A stretch of DNA of 64,000 nt from Tunturiibacter gelidiferens (GCF_014201335.1 NZ_JACHEB010000004.1:62001-126000); one strand, 5' to 3'. Counted from the stretch's first letter, positions 1 through 9,664 are shown. Notes: a model not told the origin generated them from the letters alone. Translations and numbers: made by a program.

Positions 1-751
1 TGCGCAACCCATCCCCAATCGTCCGCGCAGTATCAGCCGCAGGCCACTCTACCAGTGTCTTCGAGTAGAAACTCTCCTTAGCATCCGCCGCCAACTCAGG
101 CTCCGCACCCCAAACCTGCACCCCAGCACTCACCAATCCCGCCTGCGCCGCCAGCTTCACCGAAGTAGCCGTCCCACTCAGCAACCCGCCACCGCTCACA
201 GGCGAGATCACTAGCTCAACTCCCGGCAGCTGTTCCACAATCTCCAACCCACACGTAGCCTGCCCGGCGATAATCTGCGGCGCATCATAAGGAGGAATCA
301 TCGCGTACCCAAACTTCGCTACCAACTCCTCCGCCTTCAACCTCCGCTCCGACGAAGCCGGCCCCACCTCAACAATCTCCGCGCCCAGAGCCCGTGTAGC
401 TGCCTTCTTCACCTCCGGAGCATTCCTCGGCATCACAATCACTGCCTTCGCCCCCAGTGCCCGCGCCGCATACGCCACCCCCTGCGCATGGTTTCCACTT
501 GAGTAAGTGATCACCCCGTGCCGCAACTCCTCCGGCGACAACTGCGCCACCATGTTGTAAGCCCCACGCAGCTTGAAGCTCCCAATCGGCTGCTCACTCT
601 CCGCTTTGATATAGAGATCAAACTGCGGCTCCGGAAATTTTTCCATCCGCAACCGAGCCCGCTCCACGCGATACAGCGGTGTCCTCACCGCAACCCCGGC
701 AATCCGCTCCTTCGCTGCCCGAATCTCCTCCAACGTCACAAACTCGCTCAT
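1..751 (-). CDS. threonine/serine dehydratase, N-terminal part (runs off the left edge)
   Basis: PLP-dependent enzyme that deaminates threonine (or serine) to 2-oxobutyrate (or pyruvate) in the cytoplasm. The ATG is at 749-751 and about 250 residues are present before the sequence leaves the window. Visible motifs are the PLP-lysine motif SFKLRGA (Lys60), the substrate loop SSGNHAQG (about residues 84-91) and the phosphate-cup motif SGGGLLSG (about 186-193). This is the fold-type II pattern of IlvA/TdcB and serine racemase. The C-terminus is missing, so an ACT-type regulatory domain (biosynthetic IlvA) cannot be told from a short catabolic form; no symbol is given. It is separated from the patatin gene by about 110 bp. 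Confidence 0.9.
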   Translation of the reverse strand, partial: MSEFVTLEEIRAAKERIAGVAVRTPLYRVERARLRMEKFPEPQFDLYIKAESEQPIGSFKLRGAYNMVAQLSPEELRHGVITYSSGNHAQGVAYAARALGAKAVIVMPRNAPEVKKAATRALGAEIVEVGPASSERRLKAEELVAKFGYAMIPPYDAPQIIAGQATCGLEIVEQLPGVELVISPVSGGGLLSGTATSVKLAAQAGLVSAGVQVWGAEPELAADAKESFYSKTLVEWPAADTARTIGDGLR

Positions 752-863
752 CCGCCCAAATCTCCTTACAGCTCCTGCCGCAAGGATAATAATAAGCGTC
801 TGCCGCGTAGTAAGTAGAAGGGAGCACCTGACAAACACGGCGAATCACCCTCGAACAAAGTCA

Positions 864-3080
864 CTAGAACACCCGCCCCAAGCCGAAGAACCACTTGCGG
901 TGATCGCTATCCCCGATACTCGCTCCACCATAAAACGGCCCCAGCAGAGTCTTGATCACAATCGCGCCCGAGATATCGTTCGGCAGCGTCGGCGTTCCCG
1001 CAGCCCCGCCCCACACCTTCCCGATCTCATAGAACCCGGCAGCATAAATAGACTCCCCAATCACCGGATTCAGCTTCGCCAGACGGTAGAGATAACCGGT
1101 TTGCCCCAGAAAATAATCGTTCCCCAGCAGCTCTCCGCTGTCATACGCACTCAACCGCAACGCGCCGCCGAGCGAAAATCCCGCAAGCCCAAGATTCGTA
1201 GCGCCAAAACTCGTTCCCCCAGACATCGTGCCGAAGATAATTCCTTTCTCGCCCACGGGAATAAAGTGCGCTGCTCTCGAATCCCACTGCGAGTACCCAC
1301 CCTCGCTAAACGGGCTCTGCGTCGAGTAGATGTACTTCGTCAAAAACTCTGTCCCTCTCGTTGGGACCTGCACATTGTCCTGCCCCAGGTACTGAAAACG
1401 CACATTACTCACAAACGGCGTCAGGTGAAAGACCTGCTCGATCGGCTGTCCCACCCGAAGCGTTTCTCCATACCACTGGTAGTCTTCCCCCATCCTCAAC
1501 TCGGCCTTCGAGCTGAACCGATACCCAAGATCCACCCCAAAACCATTCCGGTTCTCGGTGTACTGCGAGAGCTCCTGGCTCCCCGAATAGAACGACGTGA
1601 TGGTGTGGGAGTAGTACGCTCGTGGTGCGACAAAATACCGCTTCCCCACAACCAGCGGCTGATACAACTCCCCGCCAACTCCTGCCGCCTGCCCAATCGA
1701 GGCATCTATCCTTACCTCAGACCCCGGCCCCGTCAGCCCAAAGAACGTTGCGCGTCCGCCCAACCCAAGTTGAATATCATTCGCATCATTGGATGAAAGC
1801 GTCGGCCCTACATTCAAAAACGGAGGTCCATAGTTCGTCAGCCTCGGCCGCACCAGCAGCCCCGTCTGATCGTTCTCATCAATCATGTTGTAGCTGATGC
1901 TCGAGTAAGTTCTCGTCCCTTGCAGGTCCGCAATCGTCTCGTCAATCTTCTGTGAGTCAATCGGCTTTCCCACGTACTTGGCAAACTCATTCGCAACTTC
2001 GGCCCGCTGAGCTCCTTTCAGCTCATATACAGTCACAAACTGCGGTATAGGAATCCTTGTCCTCCGCCGCGCGTCCCGTTGCGCCACATAAGCCTGCCAT
2101 TCAGCATCGTTCAAAGCATACTTCTCTAACTCCGCAGCATGCTCCTCCGCAACCTTCACGCCCTGCGGAATAATATCCTCGCTCTTCTCAAAGTCGCTCG
2201 ACGTGAACTTGCTCACATCCGCCTTCAGCAGAATATTTGCGTCCTTCATACTCTTCAGCTCATTCGCCGAAACCATGATGGCCAGATTTCTGCTCGCAAC
2301 ACCCACCAACGAATTGAAACTCTCCTTGTTCACCGTCCCCGTATCCAGATACACCGCAATCACGATCTTTGCGCCCATGCTGCGCGCTACATCCACCGGA
2401 AAATTGTTCACCGCAGCGCCATCCGAATAAACCTGATCCCCATGCACCACTGGAGCAAACACGCCAGGAATCGACATCGTCGACCGCATCGCCTGTGCCA
2501 GCGATCCATCTTTGAACACGTGCTCGTCGCCGGTCGTAATATCGGTCGCTACGCATCGGAAAGGAATTGGCAAGTCATCAAAATTCTTCAAATCATAGTA
2601 AGGAAGCATCTCCCGATCCAGCAGCATCCCCACGCCCGACCCCGAATTCAATCCGTTCGGAAAACTAATCCCATGCTTCAAGCCAAAGTCGAGCCGGTTC
2701 GGAAATGCCAGCTTGTCTTCCTTTCGCCGATAGCTCAACGCCGGAAAGGGCACCTGCCCACTCAACACCGACGACCAGTTGATCCCTCCAACAAACGCGT
2801 CAATCTCCTGCGGACTGTTTCCCGACGCATACAGACCGCCGATCAAGCCACCCATACTTGTCCCAGCCACATCATCTACAGGGATATGGTGCGCTTCCAT
2901 CCACTCAATCACACCAATATGCGCAAACCCCAGTGCCCCACCACCCTCCAGCACCAGCCCGATTGTGGGCCGCGTCGGCGGTTCAATCACAGGCTTCTGC
3001 GCCTCCACCGCTCCCGCCGACAACATCGCCGCGATCAACATCGCCGCAAACACGTGTCGGCAAAAAGCAATCCTCAACAT
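864..3080 (-). CDS. patatin-like phospholipase with C-terminal outer-membrane barrel (type Vd-like)
   Basis: Predicted secreted lipid acyl hydrolase anchored by its own barrel. The ATG at 3078-3080 is chosen because AAGGTGA lies about 7 nt upstream and a clean signal peptide follows (MLRIAFCRHVFAAMLIAAML, cleavage near AVEAQ); an in-frame start exists at 3131. The patatin domain has the oxyanion motif EGGGALGFAHIG (about 45), nucleophile motif GTSMGG (Ser75) and catalytic Asp in DGAAVNN (Asp220), the complete Ser-Asp dyad. A POTRA-like segment (about 345-400) follows, then a beta-rich surface-antigen/Omp85-like region ending in FGLGRVF, a typical aromatic barrel terminus. This order matches PlpD-type autotransporters. 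It probably stands alone, because a terminator separates it from RNase J upstream. Confidence 0.88.
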   Translation of the reverse strand: MLRIAFCRHVFAAMLIAAMLSAGAVEAQKPVIEPPTRPTIGLVLEGGGALGFAHIGVIEWMEAHHIPVDDVAGTSMGGLIGGLYASGNSPQEIDAFVGGINWSSVLSGQVPFPALSYRRKEDKLAFPNRLDFGLKHGISFPNGLNSGSGVGMLLDREMLPYYDLKNFDDLPIPFRCVATDITTGDEHVFKDGSLAQAMRSTMSIPGVFAPVVHGDQVYSDGAAVNNFPVDVARSMGAKIVIAVYLDTGTVNKESFNSLVGVASRNLAIMVSANELKSMKDANILLKADVSKFTSSDFEKSEDIIPQGVKVAEEHAAELEKYALNDAEWQAYVAQRDARRRTRIPIPQFVTVYELKGAQRAEVANEFAKYVGKPIDSQKIDETIADLQGTRTYSSISYNMIDENDQTGLLVRPRLTNYGPPFLNVGPTLSSNDANDIQLGLGGRATFFGLTGPGSEVRIDASIGQAAGVGGELYQPLVVGKRYFVAPRAYYSHTITSFYSGSQELSQYTENRNGFGVDLGYRFSSKAELRMGEDYQWYGETLRVGQPIEQVFHLTPFVSNVRFQYLGQDNVQVPTRGTEFLTKYIYSTQSPFSEGGYSQWDSRAAHFIPVGEKGIIFGTMSGGTSFGATNLGLAGFSLGGALRLSAYDSGELLGNDYFLGQTGYLYRLAKLNPVIGESIYAAGFYEIGKVWGGAAGTPTLPNDISGAIVIKTLLGPFYGGASIGDSDHRKWFFGLGRVF

Positions 3081-3235
3081 AAAAGTCACCTTGTCCGGTC
3101 GAACCGCACCGCCGCATCGACCACGTTTCATCGGTGCGCAATTACATATCCCCGCGCTGATCCTACTATTCCCGCAGCTTGATCTGGGCCTCTAACTGAT
3201 AGGGGTAATCACCACCCTAACCAGCATCAACGCAT

Positions 3236-3264
3236 AAAAAAGCGCCCCATCAGGAGCGCTTTTT
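3236..3264 (-). terminator. Rho-independent terminator after the RNase J gene
   Basis: Inverted repeat AAAAAGCGC / GCGCTTTTT with a short loop. It has A and T tracts on both sides, so it could act in either direction. It sits 19 bp past the RNase J stop codon and upstream of the patatin gene. Confidence 0.8.
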
Positions 3265-3282
3265 CACTGCAACAATTATGTG

Positions 3283-4947
3283 TCAGATCTCGAGGATGAC
3301 CGGCATAATCAAAGGCCGCCGGCTCGTGCTCTTCTGGATATACCGCTTCAGATCATTGCGAATCTTCTCTTTGATCACGCCGTAGTCGGCCTTCTCCTCC
3401 GCCGAAGATCCCTCAAGCGTCCGCTGAACCACCTGCCGAGCCTCAGCAATCAAGCCTTCCTCAGGAATCGCCATCCCCCGCATCACAATCTCAGGAGGAT
3501 TCTCCAGCAGCCCCGTCCGCTTGTTGATCGCGATGATTGGCAGCACAATCCCATCCTCGCTCAAATGTTTCCGATCGCGAATGACAATGTCTTCGACGAC
3601 ATCAGTCGAAGTCCCACCTGAATCGATGCACACTCGACCAACCGTTACCTTCCCGGTCTTCGTAGCTGAGCCCTTATCCAGCTCCAGAACGTCGCCGTCC
3701 TCCAGCAGAATTGTCTTCTCGACCACGCCCATCGATCCCGCCAGCTCCGCATGGCGCTTCAAGTGGCGATAATCTCCATGCACCGGAATGAAGAACTTCG
3801 GACGAACGAGATTGATCATCAACCTCAGCTCCTCCTGGCTTCCATGTCCGCTCACGTGGATCAACCCCGACTGTCCATCATCATGAATCACCTTCGCATC
3901 GCGCCGCTCCAGGTGATCGATCATCCGATAGATCGACTTCTCATTTCCCGGAATCACACGCGAACTCAGCAGCACCGTATCGTCAGCATCGATGTGCGCA
4001 AACTTGTGATTATTCACCGCAGCCCGGCTCAGCGCGCTCATCGGCTCGCCCTGCGTTCCGCTAATCATGATAAGCAATTTATTTGCAGGAAAATCACGAA
4101 TCTGCCCCGGATTAATCACCAGCCCCTGCGGCACATCGAGATACCCAAGGTCCTGCGCAATCTCGGTCGAGTTATCGAGCGACCGCCCAATAATCGCAAC
4201 CTTGCGCCCATGCTGATGCGCCAGCTCCATCGCCAGCCGAATCCTGTGAATCGAAGAAGAGAAGCAGCTAAAGAAAAGCTTCTTCTTCGTCTGCGAAAAG
4301 ATCTCGTCCAGCTTCGGCCTTACCGCACGCTCGCTTGGCGTATACCCATTGCGGTCTACGTTCGTCGAGTCCTGCAACAGCGCCAGCACGCCCTGCTTGC
4401 CCAGCTCGGCAAACGCATGCAGATCGAACGGCTTGTTATCCGGTGGCGAAAGATCGATCTTGAAGTCGCCCGTATGCAGCACCACACCCACCGGCGTATG
4501 AATCGCTAGCGCCACGCAGTCCACCAGCGAGTGCGTCACCCGAATCGGCATGACCGAAAACGGCCCCAGCGTCAGCCGCTTGCCGGGAATCATCTCGTTC
4601 AAATCCGCATCATCCAGCAGCCGGTGCTCTTCGAGCTTGCCCTCGACATACGCCAGCGTGAACTCCGTCCCATACACCGGAACGTTCAGCTCAGACAGAA
4701 TCCATGGAAGCCCGCCAATGTGGTCTTCATGTCCATGCGTCAAAAGGATCGCGCGAACCTTCTCGCGGTTTTCAGTCAAATAGCTGATATCCGGGACGAC
4801 AATGTCCACACCCAGCAACTCTTCTTCAGGAAACATCAGACCAGCATCGATGACAATAATGTCATCCTGCCAGCGGATCGCCATGCAGTTCATACCGAAC
4901 TCGCCAAGGCCACCCAGCGGAATCAACTTCAATTTATCTTGTGCCAT
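3283..4947 (-). CDS. rnj: ribonuclease J
   Basis: Metallo-beta-lactamase/beta-CASP ribonuclease with 5'-to-3' exonuclease and endonuclease activity in mRNA turnover and rRNA maturation. The zinc motif LTHGHEDHIGG lies near residue 73; the beta-CASP motifs follow, including SGTQGEPMSAL and the late HGDYRHLKRH. About 554 residues is the usual family length. The ATG at 4945-4947 is preferred over a TTG one codon upstream. It is encoded as a single gene with its own terminator. The window also carries an RNase E/G homologue (58377-62111), so both major RNA-decay systems coexist here. Family assignment is firm; J1 versus J2 type cannot be judged. Confidence 0.95.
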   Translation of the reverse strand: MAQDKLKLIPLGGLGEFGMNCMAIRWQDDIIVIDAGLMFPEEELLGVDIVVPDISYLTENREKVRAILLTHGHEDHIGGLPWILSELNVPVYGTEFTLAYVEGKLEEHRLLDDADLNEMIPGKRLTLGPFSVMPIRVTHSLVDCVALAIHTPVGVVLHTGDFKIDLSPPDNKPFDLHAFAELGKQGVLALLQDSTNVDRNGYTPSERAVRPKLDEIFSQTKKKLFFSCFSSSIHRIRLAMELAHQHGRKVAIIGRSLDNSTEIAQDLGYLDVPQGLVINPGQIRDFPANKLLIMISGTQGEPMSALSRAAVNNHKFAHIDADDTVLLSSRVIPGNEKSIYRMIDHLERRDAKVIHDDGQSGLIHVSGHGSQEELRLMINLVRPKFFIPVHGDYRHLKRHAELAGSMGVVEKTILLEDGDVLELDKGSATKTGKVTVGRVCIDSGGTSTDVVEDIVIRDRKHLSEDGIVLPIIAINKRTGLLENPPEIVMRGMAIPEEGLIAEARQVVQRTLEGSSAEEKADYGVIKEKIRNDLKRYIQKSTSRRPLIMPVILEI

Positions 4948-4997
4948 CAATGCTTAAGCTTATCACCGCAACCTGAATCGCCCTGTGAACGAGCTTT

Positions 4998-5711
4998 CTA
5001 CCGCGCCGCCTCCAGGACCTGAATCCCCTCCGGCCCACCAATCACTACCTTGCTCGCCATCCCCAGAAACAGCCCATGCTCCACCACTCCAACCGTCGCT
5101 TTTAGCTTCTCCGCGGCCTGTTTCGCGTCAAACCCAACCTGTGGCAGTTTGCAGTGGGCAATGTAATGCTGCCCATCCGTTACAAACGGCTTTCCATCAT
5201 CATTCATCCGCAGTTCACAATCAAATCCCAGATCCTTCAGCCGCCTCATCGTCGTCTCAAACCCAAACGGCACAATCTCCACCGGCAGCGTAAACACAGC
5301 CCCCAAGGTCTTCACCAGCTTCCTCGGGTCAACGGCAATAATCAGCTTTTTACTCGCGATCGCCACGATCTTTTCCCGCAGCAGCGCCCCTCCATGCCCT
5401 TTGATCAGGTACAGCGTCCCCTCCTGCACCTCATCCGCCCCATCGATTGTCAGATCGAGCTGCGGCAGATGCGCAAAGTCACTCATCGGAATCTTCAAAC
5501 CCAACGCCTGCTTCTGTGACGCCTCAGAGGTAGCAATCGCCGTAATCCGCAATCCCTCCGCAACTCTTCGCCCCACCTCTTCAATCACCAGCGCTGAAGT
5601 AGAGCCTGTCCCCAACCCCACCTTCATCCCATCTTCAACCTGCGACGCAGCCCACACCGCAGCCCTGCGTTTGGCTGCATCCGTCGAATTTGCCTGCTCA
5701 GGAGTACTCAT
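4998..5711 (-). CDS. rpiA: ribose-5-phosphate isomerase A
   Basis: Interconverts ribose 5-phosphate and ribulose 5-phosphate in the non-oxidative pentose phosphate pathway. Family motifs are GLGTGSTSAL near the N-terminus, TIDGADEVQ with catalytic acids, and KGHGGALLREK. The start at 5709-5711 is chosen because AAGGAAGG lies immediately upstream; a longer frame from 5750 adds 13 residues without family similarity. The resulting 237 residues fit RpiA. It reads in the same direction as the RNase J gene but lies about 50 bp upstream with no clear coupling. Confidence 0.95.
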   Translation of the reverse strand: MSTPEQANSTDAAKRRAAVWAASQVEDGMKVGLGTGSTSALVIEEVGRRVAEGLRITAIATSEASQKQALGLKIPMSDFAHLPQLDLTIDGADEVQEGTLYLIKGHGGALLREKIVAIASKKLIIAVDPRKLVKTLGAVFTLPVEIVPFGFETTMRRLKDLGFDCELRMNDDGKPFVTDGQHYIAHCKLPQVGFDAKQAAEKLKATVGVVEHGLFLGMASKVVIGGPEGIQVLEAAR

Positions 5712-5783
5712 GCCTTCCTTGATATCACGAGCAAAAAAAATCTGCACCACACCGCCAACGAATCAGCAGGAGGTCAGTGAAAC

Positions 5784-5799
5784 AACCGCCCCGGCGGTT
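5784..5799 (-). terminator. small GC-rich hairpin downstream of the carboxylesterase gene
   Basis: AACCGCC / GGCGGTT with a 2-nt centre, followed on the minus strand by GTTTC. The T tract is weak, so this is a possible terminator only. Confidence 0.4.
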
Positions 5800-5829
5800 C
5801 TCAGCGATCGGTTCGTAAGCCGTTGAGTC

Positions 5830-7392
5830 TTACAGAGTTTCGTTCCACAGCGCGAGTTCGGCAGCTTGCGGCCCTTGTTCCACGCGGCTTTCCCTGCTCG
5901 CCTTCGCGCCGAATATCATCGTCGACCGGCTCTGTTCGTCATACTGCGGCCATGCAGGAAGCCCCGATGCCGCTGGAGTTTCACCACGGATGAACGCTGC
6001 CCAGGCAGTGTGCATCTGCTTGCCCAAAGCAGCTTCAGATGCAGCATCCGAAACCTGCTTATGCGGATGATTCCACACCATGCCGACATCCAACGAGTGG
6101 TAGGCATCGCCCGCAAATTTACCGCTCGTCTCTGCGAACTCCAACTCGTACACATACGCGCTACCGCCCTTCAGATGTGCCTCCGCGACACGGATAGAAG
6201 GGATCCAATACTCTTCCGCCGTAACAGCGCGAATGCGGCGCTGCTCAACGCTGAGCTGCGGATAGATCTCTTTGTATTTTTGATAAACAGCATCGAACTT
6301 CGCGACACTCGTGTTGCCGAGCTGCATCGCCGTTGCATCATTCCTCGGATGCGGCCCAATGAAGATAGCGCTCTCTTCCCGATTCGTGCCGATCAGCAGT
6401 CTCTTGCCACGAGTCGAACCGCCAGCAATCGTCTCCACGGGAAGACGCGGAATAAAACTCCCATCAATCTCAGCACGCAGCGGGAAGTGCTGCGGCCACG
6501 TATCGAGGAACTCCTGCTGAGCCTGAATCAAGCCTGCTCCCGCTGCCGTCTTTACACTCGCGATGGCGTCGCCCGATTGCTTCTGCCAGATATCTGCAAA
6601 ACCCTTTGTGATCCCTGCGCTCGCCCCACGAGCCCACACGCGTTCGGCCCCACCGCTCTCGGAGATCATCTGATGAAACAGCGGCTGGGCCGATGGAATG
6701 CCCATCAAAATATCCGTCAACTTCGCACCCGCTGACTCTCCTCCAATGGTGACGCGTGCTGGATCGCCACCGAAAGCGCCGATGTTCTCCTGGATCCACG
6801 TCAACGCAGTCATCACGTCATGCAGGCCATTGTTCGCCGTTCCTGCATACTGCGCCCCGAGCAGAGGTTCAAAATCCAGAAAGCCAAAGACCCCCAGACG
6901 GTACTCGACAGAGATGCTGATGATCCCTTCCCGTGCAAAATCCGTGCCATCATAGGTGGGCTCGAAGGCGTAACCGTCCGTGAAACCTCCGCCGTGAATC
7001 CAGACAAATACGGGGAAAGGTCCTTTACCTTCGGGGGCCCAGATGTTCAGGTAGAGGCAATCTTCGCTGTGCGGTACTGTCAGCAGTTTGCGCTGCATCG
7101 GCGCGGCGGAGAACTTGGTTGCATCACGTTCGCCCTTCCACCGGTTCACCTTTACTGTAGGAAGAAAGCGCAGTGATCCCACCGGCGGTTCAGCAAACGG
7201 AACGCCACGAAAGACGCGGACACCGTCTACGCTTTCCCCACGCAGTGCTCCGCTCGGTGCGCGAACGACAGCGGAGGTGGCGTCGGGAGCCGCGAAAAGA
7301 CTGCTGGTTCGGGAAGCAAATGCGGCCAACGAACCATTTACCAGGAAGCTTCGACGAGTGATCATAGGTATCGGCTTTATTTTAGCTGCCAT
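5830..7392 (-). CDS. exported type-B carboxylesterase
   Basis: Alpha/beta-hydrolase of the carboxylesterase type B family, acting on carboxylic esters outside the cytoplasm. The N-terminus carries a twin-arginine-like signal, ITRRSFLVNGSLAAFAS, with a likely cut near SLFAAPDA. The oxyanion motif is WIHGGGFTDG (about 131), the nucleophile Ser220 in GGESAG, the acidic residue Glu339/340 in GTNREESAI and the histidine in AYHSLDVGM (His432), giving a complete Ser-Glu-His triad. Length 520 is normal. The 7392 start has GAGGAG directly against the ATG; a start at 7365 would still include the signal. Natural substrate unknown. Confidence 0.9.
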   Translation of the reverse strand: MAAKIKPIPMITRRSFLVNGSLAAFASRTSSLFAAPDATSAVVRAPSGALRGESVDGVRVFRGVPFAEPPVGSLRFLPTVKVNRWKGERDATKFSAAPMQRKLLTVPHSEDCLYLNIWAPEGKGPFPVFVWIHGGGFTDGYAFEPTYDGTDFAREGIISISVEYRLGVFGFLDFEPLLGAQYAGTANNGLHDVMTALTWIQENIGAFGGDPARVTIGGESAGAKLTDILMGIPSAQPLFHQMISESGGAERVWARGASAGITKGFADIWQKQSGDAIASVKTAAGAGLIQAQQEFLDTWPQHFPLRAEIDGSFIPRLPVETIAGGSTRGKRLLIGTNREESAIFIGPHPRNDATAMQLGNTSVAKFDAVYQKYKEIYPQLSVEQRRIRAVTAEEYWIPSIRVAEAHLKGGSAYVYELEFAETSGKFAGDAYHSLDVGMVWNHPHKQVSDAASEAALGKQMHTAWAAFIRGETPAASGLPAWPQYDEQSRSTMIFGAKASRESRVEQGPQAAELALWNETL

Positions 7393-7464
7393 CTCCTCAA
7401 CCTAAGTCTCTTAAGCCATGTCACTCTAAATAGACAGTAGCTCCAGGGAAGGGAAGAGAATCCC

Positions 7465-8076
7465 ATGCAGAAAGTCGCTGAACAAATTCATGGCTACACT
7501 TACGGCACATCCGAAGTTGCGACCTCACCTGTCACGCTGCAGCAGTTAGAAGCTTTAAAAGTCACCGTAGGCTTCACAGAAGAAGATCAGCGCTATCTCC
7601 AGCAAGCCGGCACCGTACTCGCAGACCAGACCAAACAGATCGTAGAGCATTGGCGCAGCGGAATCATCGCAGGTATTCCAAATCTCGCTCGCCATTCACG
7701 CTCTCCACAGAACGAACCCCTCCCCGACTACCTCGCCAAGAGCAACCTGCGATTCCAGCAATGGATCCTCGACACCTGCCTCCGCCCCTACGATCAGGAT
7801 TGGCTCAACTATCAGCAGGAGATCGCCCTCCGCCACACCGCGTTGAAGAAAAACAAAACCGACAACGTCAGCTCAACTTCCTACGTCCCACTCCGCAACA
7901 TCGTGGGCTTCATCTCTGTAATAAACGAAACCATCAAACCTTATCTCGCTGCGAAGAATCATTCTGCCGACGAGGTGGATCGAATGCATCGGGCATGGTG
8001 TAAATCGATCCAACTCCAGCTGGCACTCTGGACCGAACCCTACACCGACGCCCACCAGGCCCCAAACGAATGGTGA
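7465..8076 (+). CDS. protoglobin-family heme protein
   Basis: Single-domain globin resembling archaeal protoglobin and the sensor part of globin-coupled sensors. Hallmarks are the FQQWILDTCLRPYDQDWLNY segment and EIALRHT, whose His124 is the expected proximal heme ligand, with KPYL and LQLALWTEPY near the C-terminus. Its 203 residues match a stand-alone protoglobin, with no fused output domain. Proposed ligands (O2, CO, NO) follow from the family, not from this sequence. A GGGAAGGGAAGAG tract precedes the ATG. It diverges from the esterase and is followed by a structured repeat before the oxidoreductase, so co-transcription is uncertain. Confidence 0.88.
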   Translation: MQKVAEQIHGYTYGTSEVATSPVTLQQLEALKVTVGFTEEDQRYLQQAGTVLADQTKQIVEHWRSGIIAGIPNLARHSRSPQNEPLPDYLAKSNLRFQQWILDTCLRPYDQDWLNYQQEIALRHTALKKNKTDNVSSTSYVPLRNIVGFISVINETIKPYLAAKNHSADEVDRMHRAWCKSIQLQLALWTEPYTDAHQAPNEW

Positions 8077-8101
8077 AGAAGTCAATTTTGTTGAAGAAGA
8101 C

Positions 8102-8220
8102 GTCCTGCCGACAGGCCTCCTATGGATCGGCGCGGAAAATATCTGATCGCGACCAACGGGAGCGCTAACCGAAGGGGTATACAAGTCACGAAGTGATCGC
8201 TGCCCGCGCAGGGCGAACCC
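8102..8220 (+). repeat. dispersed structured repeat, copy R1
   Basis: Intergenic element. Hairpin I is TCAC-gaa-GTGA (8186-8196) and hairpin II is GCCC-gcgca-GGGC (8202-8214). Upstream lie the shared block GACCAACGGGAGCGC and, at 8102-8116, an inverted version of the family's third hairpin (GTCCTGCCGAC). Related copies lie at about 9.7, 18.6, 21.5 and 25.1 kb. Confidence 0.75.
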
Positions 8221-8256
8221 GAAGCAACACACAATCCTCAAAAGCACGGAGACACA

Positions 8257-9642
8257 ATGTCCACACCAGAACAGTACGACGCACTCATCATAGGCAGCGG
8301 AGAAGCCGGAAAATATCTCTCCTGGCATCTCGGCTCTCAGGGCAAAAAGGTCGCCAACATCGAAGACAAGCGTCTCGGCGGAGCCTGCCCGAACGTAGCC
8401 TGCCTACCCAGCAAAAACGTCATCCACTCCGCCAAGGTCGCCTCCTTCTTCCAACGCGGCTCCGAGTTCGGCATCGTCCACGGCGACTGGCACGTCGACA
8501 TGGAGGCTGTCAGTGCACGCCGCCAACGCATGATCGACGGCCTCCGAGACATGCACCTCGCGAACTACACAAAAAGCAAAGCCGAGATCGTCATGGGCTT
8601 CGGCCGCTTCATCGCCGACAAGACCATCGAAGTCGCCCTCAACGCCGGTGGCACCCGCACCCTCCGCTCCGACTACATCTTCCTCGACACCGGCTCCCGC
8701 GCCACCATCGACCCCATCCCTGGCCTCGTCGAATCCGCGCCCCTCACCCACATCGAACTCCTCGAGCTCACCGTACTCCCCGAGCATCTCCTCGTCCTCG
8801 GCGGCGGCTTCATCGGTCTCGAACTTGCCCAGGCCATGCGCCGCTTCGGAGCCAACGTCACCATCATTGAGCGCAATCCCACCCTCGTCCACCGCGAAGA
8901 TCCCGACGTCACCGAAGGCCTCCACCAACTCTTCGAAGACGAAGGCATCGACATCGTCACCAGCGCCAACATCACCAGCGTCGAAGGCACCTCCGGCAAA
9001 TCCGTTACCGTCTACCTCAGCGACGGCGCAAAGCTCCAGGGCTCGCACATCCTCGTCGCCACTGGCCGCACACCTAACACGCAAAACATGGGCATCGACG
9101 TCGTAGGCATCAAAACCACCCCCACTGGCCACTTTCAGGTCAACGACCGCCTCGAAACCACCGCCGCCGGTGTCTGGGCCATGGGCGACTGCGCTGGCTC
9201 ACCCCACTTCACCCACATCTCCTACGACGACTTCCGCATCGTCCGCGATAACCTCGCCGGAGCCAACCGCACAACAAAGAACCGCCAGGTCCCCTCCGTC
9301 ACCTTCACCGACCCCGAACTGGCCCATGTAGGCCTCAGCGAGAACGAGGCAAAGAAGCAGGGAACAGCCTACCGCCTCGGCAAGATCCCAATGGCCGCCG
9401 CCCTCCGCACTCGCACCCTCGACGAGACCCGCGGCTTCATGAAGATCCTCATCGGCTCCGACGACCGTATCCTCGGCTTCACCGCCTTCGGATCCGGTAC
9501 CGGCGAACTCCTCCCCGTCATCCAGCTAGCAATGTCCGCCAACCTGCCCTACTCGGCGGTCCATAACATCATCCTCACTCATCCGAGCCTGTCAGAAGGC
9601 TTCATCAATCTCTTCAACACCGTCCCCAAGAAACCCGCATAG
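8257..9642 (+). CDS. pyridine nucleotide-disulfide oxidoreductase (dihydrolipoamide dehydrogenase/mercuric reductase-like)
   Basis: FAD- and NAD(P)H-binding class I disulfide oxidoreductase, 461 residues. It has the FAD motif IIGSGEAGKY (about 11), redox pair GGACPNVACLPSK (Cys44, Cys49), NAD(P) motif VLGGGFIGLELAQ (about 185), second FAD motif VWAMGDCAG (about 307) and a C-terminal ILTHPSLSEGF carrying the expected active-site His and Glu. The second cysteine is preceded by Ala, where lipoamide dehydrogenases normally have Gly. No extra C-terminal cysteine pair or N-terminal HMA domain is present, so true mercuric reductase is unlikely. No 2-oxoacid dehydrogenase genes are adjacent; substrate unknown. 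Repeats flank it on both sides. Confidence 0.88.
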   Translation: MSTPEQYDALIIGSGEAGKYLSWHLGSQGKKVANIEDKRLGGACPNVACLPSKNVIHSAKVASFFQRGSEFGIVHGDWHVDMEAVSARRQRMIDGLRDMHLANYTKSKAEIVMGFGRFIADKTIEVALNAGGTRTLRSDYIFLDTGSRATIDPIPGLVESAPLTHIELLELTVLPEHLLVLGGGFIGLELAQAMRRFGANVTIIERNPTLVHREDPDVTEGLHQLFEDEGIDIVTSANITSVEGTSGKSVTVYLSDGAKLQGSHILVATGRTPNTQNMGIDVVGIKTTPTGHFQVNDRLETTAAGVWAMGDCAGSPHFTHISYDDFRIVRDNLAGANRTTKNRQVPSVTFTDPELAHVGLSENEAKKQGTAYRLGKIPMAAALRTRTLDETRGFMKILIGSDDRILGFTAFGSGTGELLPVIQLAMSANLPYSAVHNIILTHPSLSEGFINLFNTVPKKPA

Positions 9643-9664
9643 ACAGGGTCGCAGCGGTAGCCCG

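Noticed and set aside
8257-9642. Calling the disulfide oxidoreductase merA or lpdA
   Set aside because: It lacks the extra cysteines and HMA domain of MerA and has no 2-oxoacid dehydrogenase neighbours; Ala replaces Gly before the second redox cysteine.
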